Source of the DNA: Candidatus Woesearchaeota archaeon
GTDB taxonomy: Archaea; Nanobdellota; Nanobdellia; Woesearchaeales; CG1-02-33-12
DNA: 5,168 nucleotides
Assembly: GCA_003561825.1 (NCBI GenBank)
Contig: PWVO01000138.1
Location: 1 to 5,168 of the forward strand
Direction of reading: 5' to 3'
Part shown: one piece after another, positions 5,126-5,168 of the stretch
Position numbering within the stretch: position 1 is the first letter of the stretch
How the letters are laid out: each line of letters starts with the position of its first letter
Position numbers and translations under genes: made by a program
Notes under the pieces: generated by a model
The model's database searches: none
What the model was told of the DNA's origin: nothing
Seen by the model: only the letters and a program-made list of their open reading frames with translations

Positions 5126-5168
5126 ATGAAAGAAAGAGTAACACTCACAATAGACAAAGACATTCTAA
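5126..5168 (+). CDS. Start of a probable ribbon-helix-helix protein (partial, runs off the edge)
   Basis: Only 14 codons are visible: MKERVTLTIDKDIL. The pattern of a few charged residues, then an alternating strand (RVTLTID) and the beginning of a helix, is typical of the N-terminus of CopG/Arc-type ribbon-helix-helix DNA-binding proteins, in which the strand contacts DNA. Such proteins act as repressors or antitoxins in archaea. The ATG is placed by the TATA box about 27 nt upstream. With so little sequence the family call is a suggestion; that this is a coding start is better supported than the product. Confidence 0.55.
   Translation, partial: MKERVTLTIDKDIL

Noticed and set aside
1..5168. 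RNA genes, CRISPR repeats, insertion sequences, attachment sites
   Set aside because: The window is almost fully coding. No tRNA cloverleaf, spaced direct repeats, transposase motifs or terminal inverted repeats were seen on reading both strands.

Overview
The window looks like a compact archaeal genome, most likely from a DPANN-type lineage (Woesearchaeota/Pacearchaeota-like). This is inferred from the sequence. The methylthiotransferase is of the archaeal/eukaryotic MtaB type, and a DUF131 (TIGR00304-like) membrane protein is present, a family known mainly from archaea. Promoters are A/T-rich TATA elements about 26-28 nt upstream of start codons that lack Shine-Dalgarno (SD) sequences, which indicates leaderless transcripts. 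Gaps are short, coding is A-rich, and SD sites appear only in front of internal genes. No rRNA, tRNA, CRISPR array, insertion sequence or other mobile element was seen.

Layout: 1-133 is a short non-coding stretch that opens with a T-run, probably the terminator of a gene to the left. A plus-strand gene (134-493) encodes a small protein with one membrane anchor and an OB-fold. It runs tail to tail, with an 8-nt overlap, into a minus-strand cluster. Read in transcription order from the right, that cluster is AlaX (alanyl-tRNA editing, 1335-1973), a small HPF/RaiA-like candidate with a GTG start (963-1256), a DUF131 membrane protein (734-961) and an unrecognised 81-residue protein (486-731). Divergent from AlaX, across a 52-nt gap, is a tRNA t6A37 methylthiotransferase (2026-3318). 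It is followed by an HtpX-like M48 membrane metalloprotease with an extra C-terminal OB-like domain (3364-5034), and by the first 14 codons of a probable ribbon-helix-helix protein that runs off the right edge (5126-5168).

How the genes fit together: AlaX removes wrong amino acids from tRNA(Ala), and the methylthiotransferase turns t6A37 into ms2t6A37 in tRNAs reading ANN codons. Both act on translation fidelity. They appear to share one symmetric TATA box halfway between their start codons, so they may be expressed together. If the HPF-like call is right, the minus-strand cluster also carries a ribosome-associated factor. The M48 protease would serve membrane protein quality control. I found no clear new defence or mobile system. 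The points most worth following up are the shared symmetric promoter, the mix of leaderless and SD-led starts, the unrecognised small proteins, and the two membrane-tethered OB-like domains.
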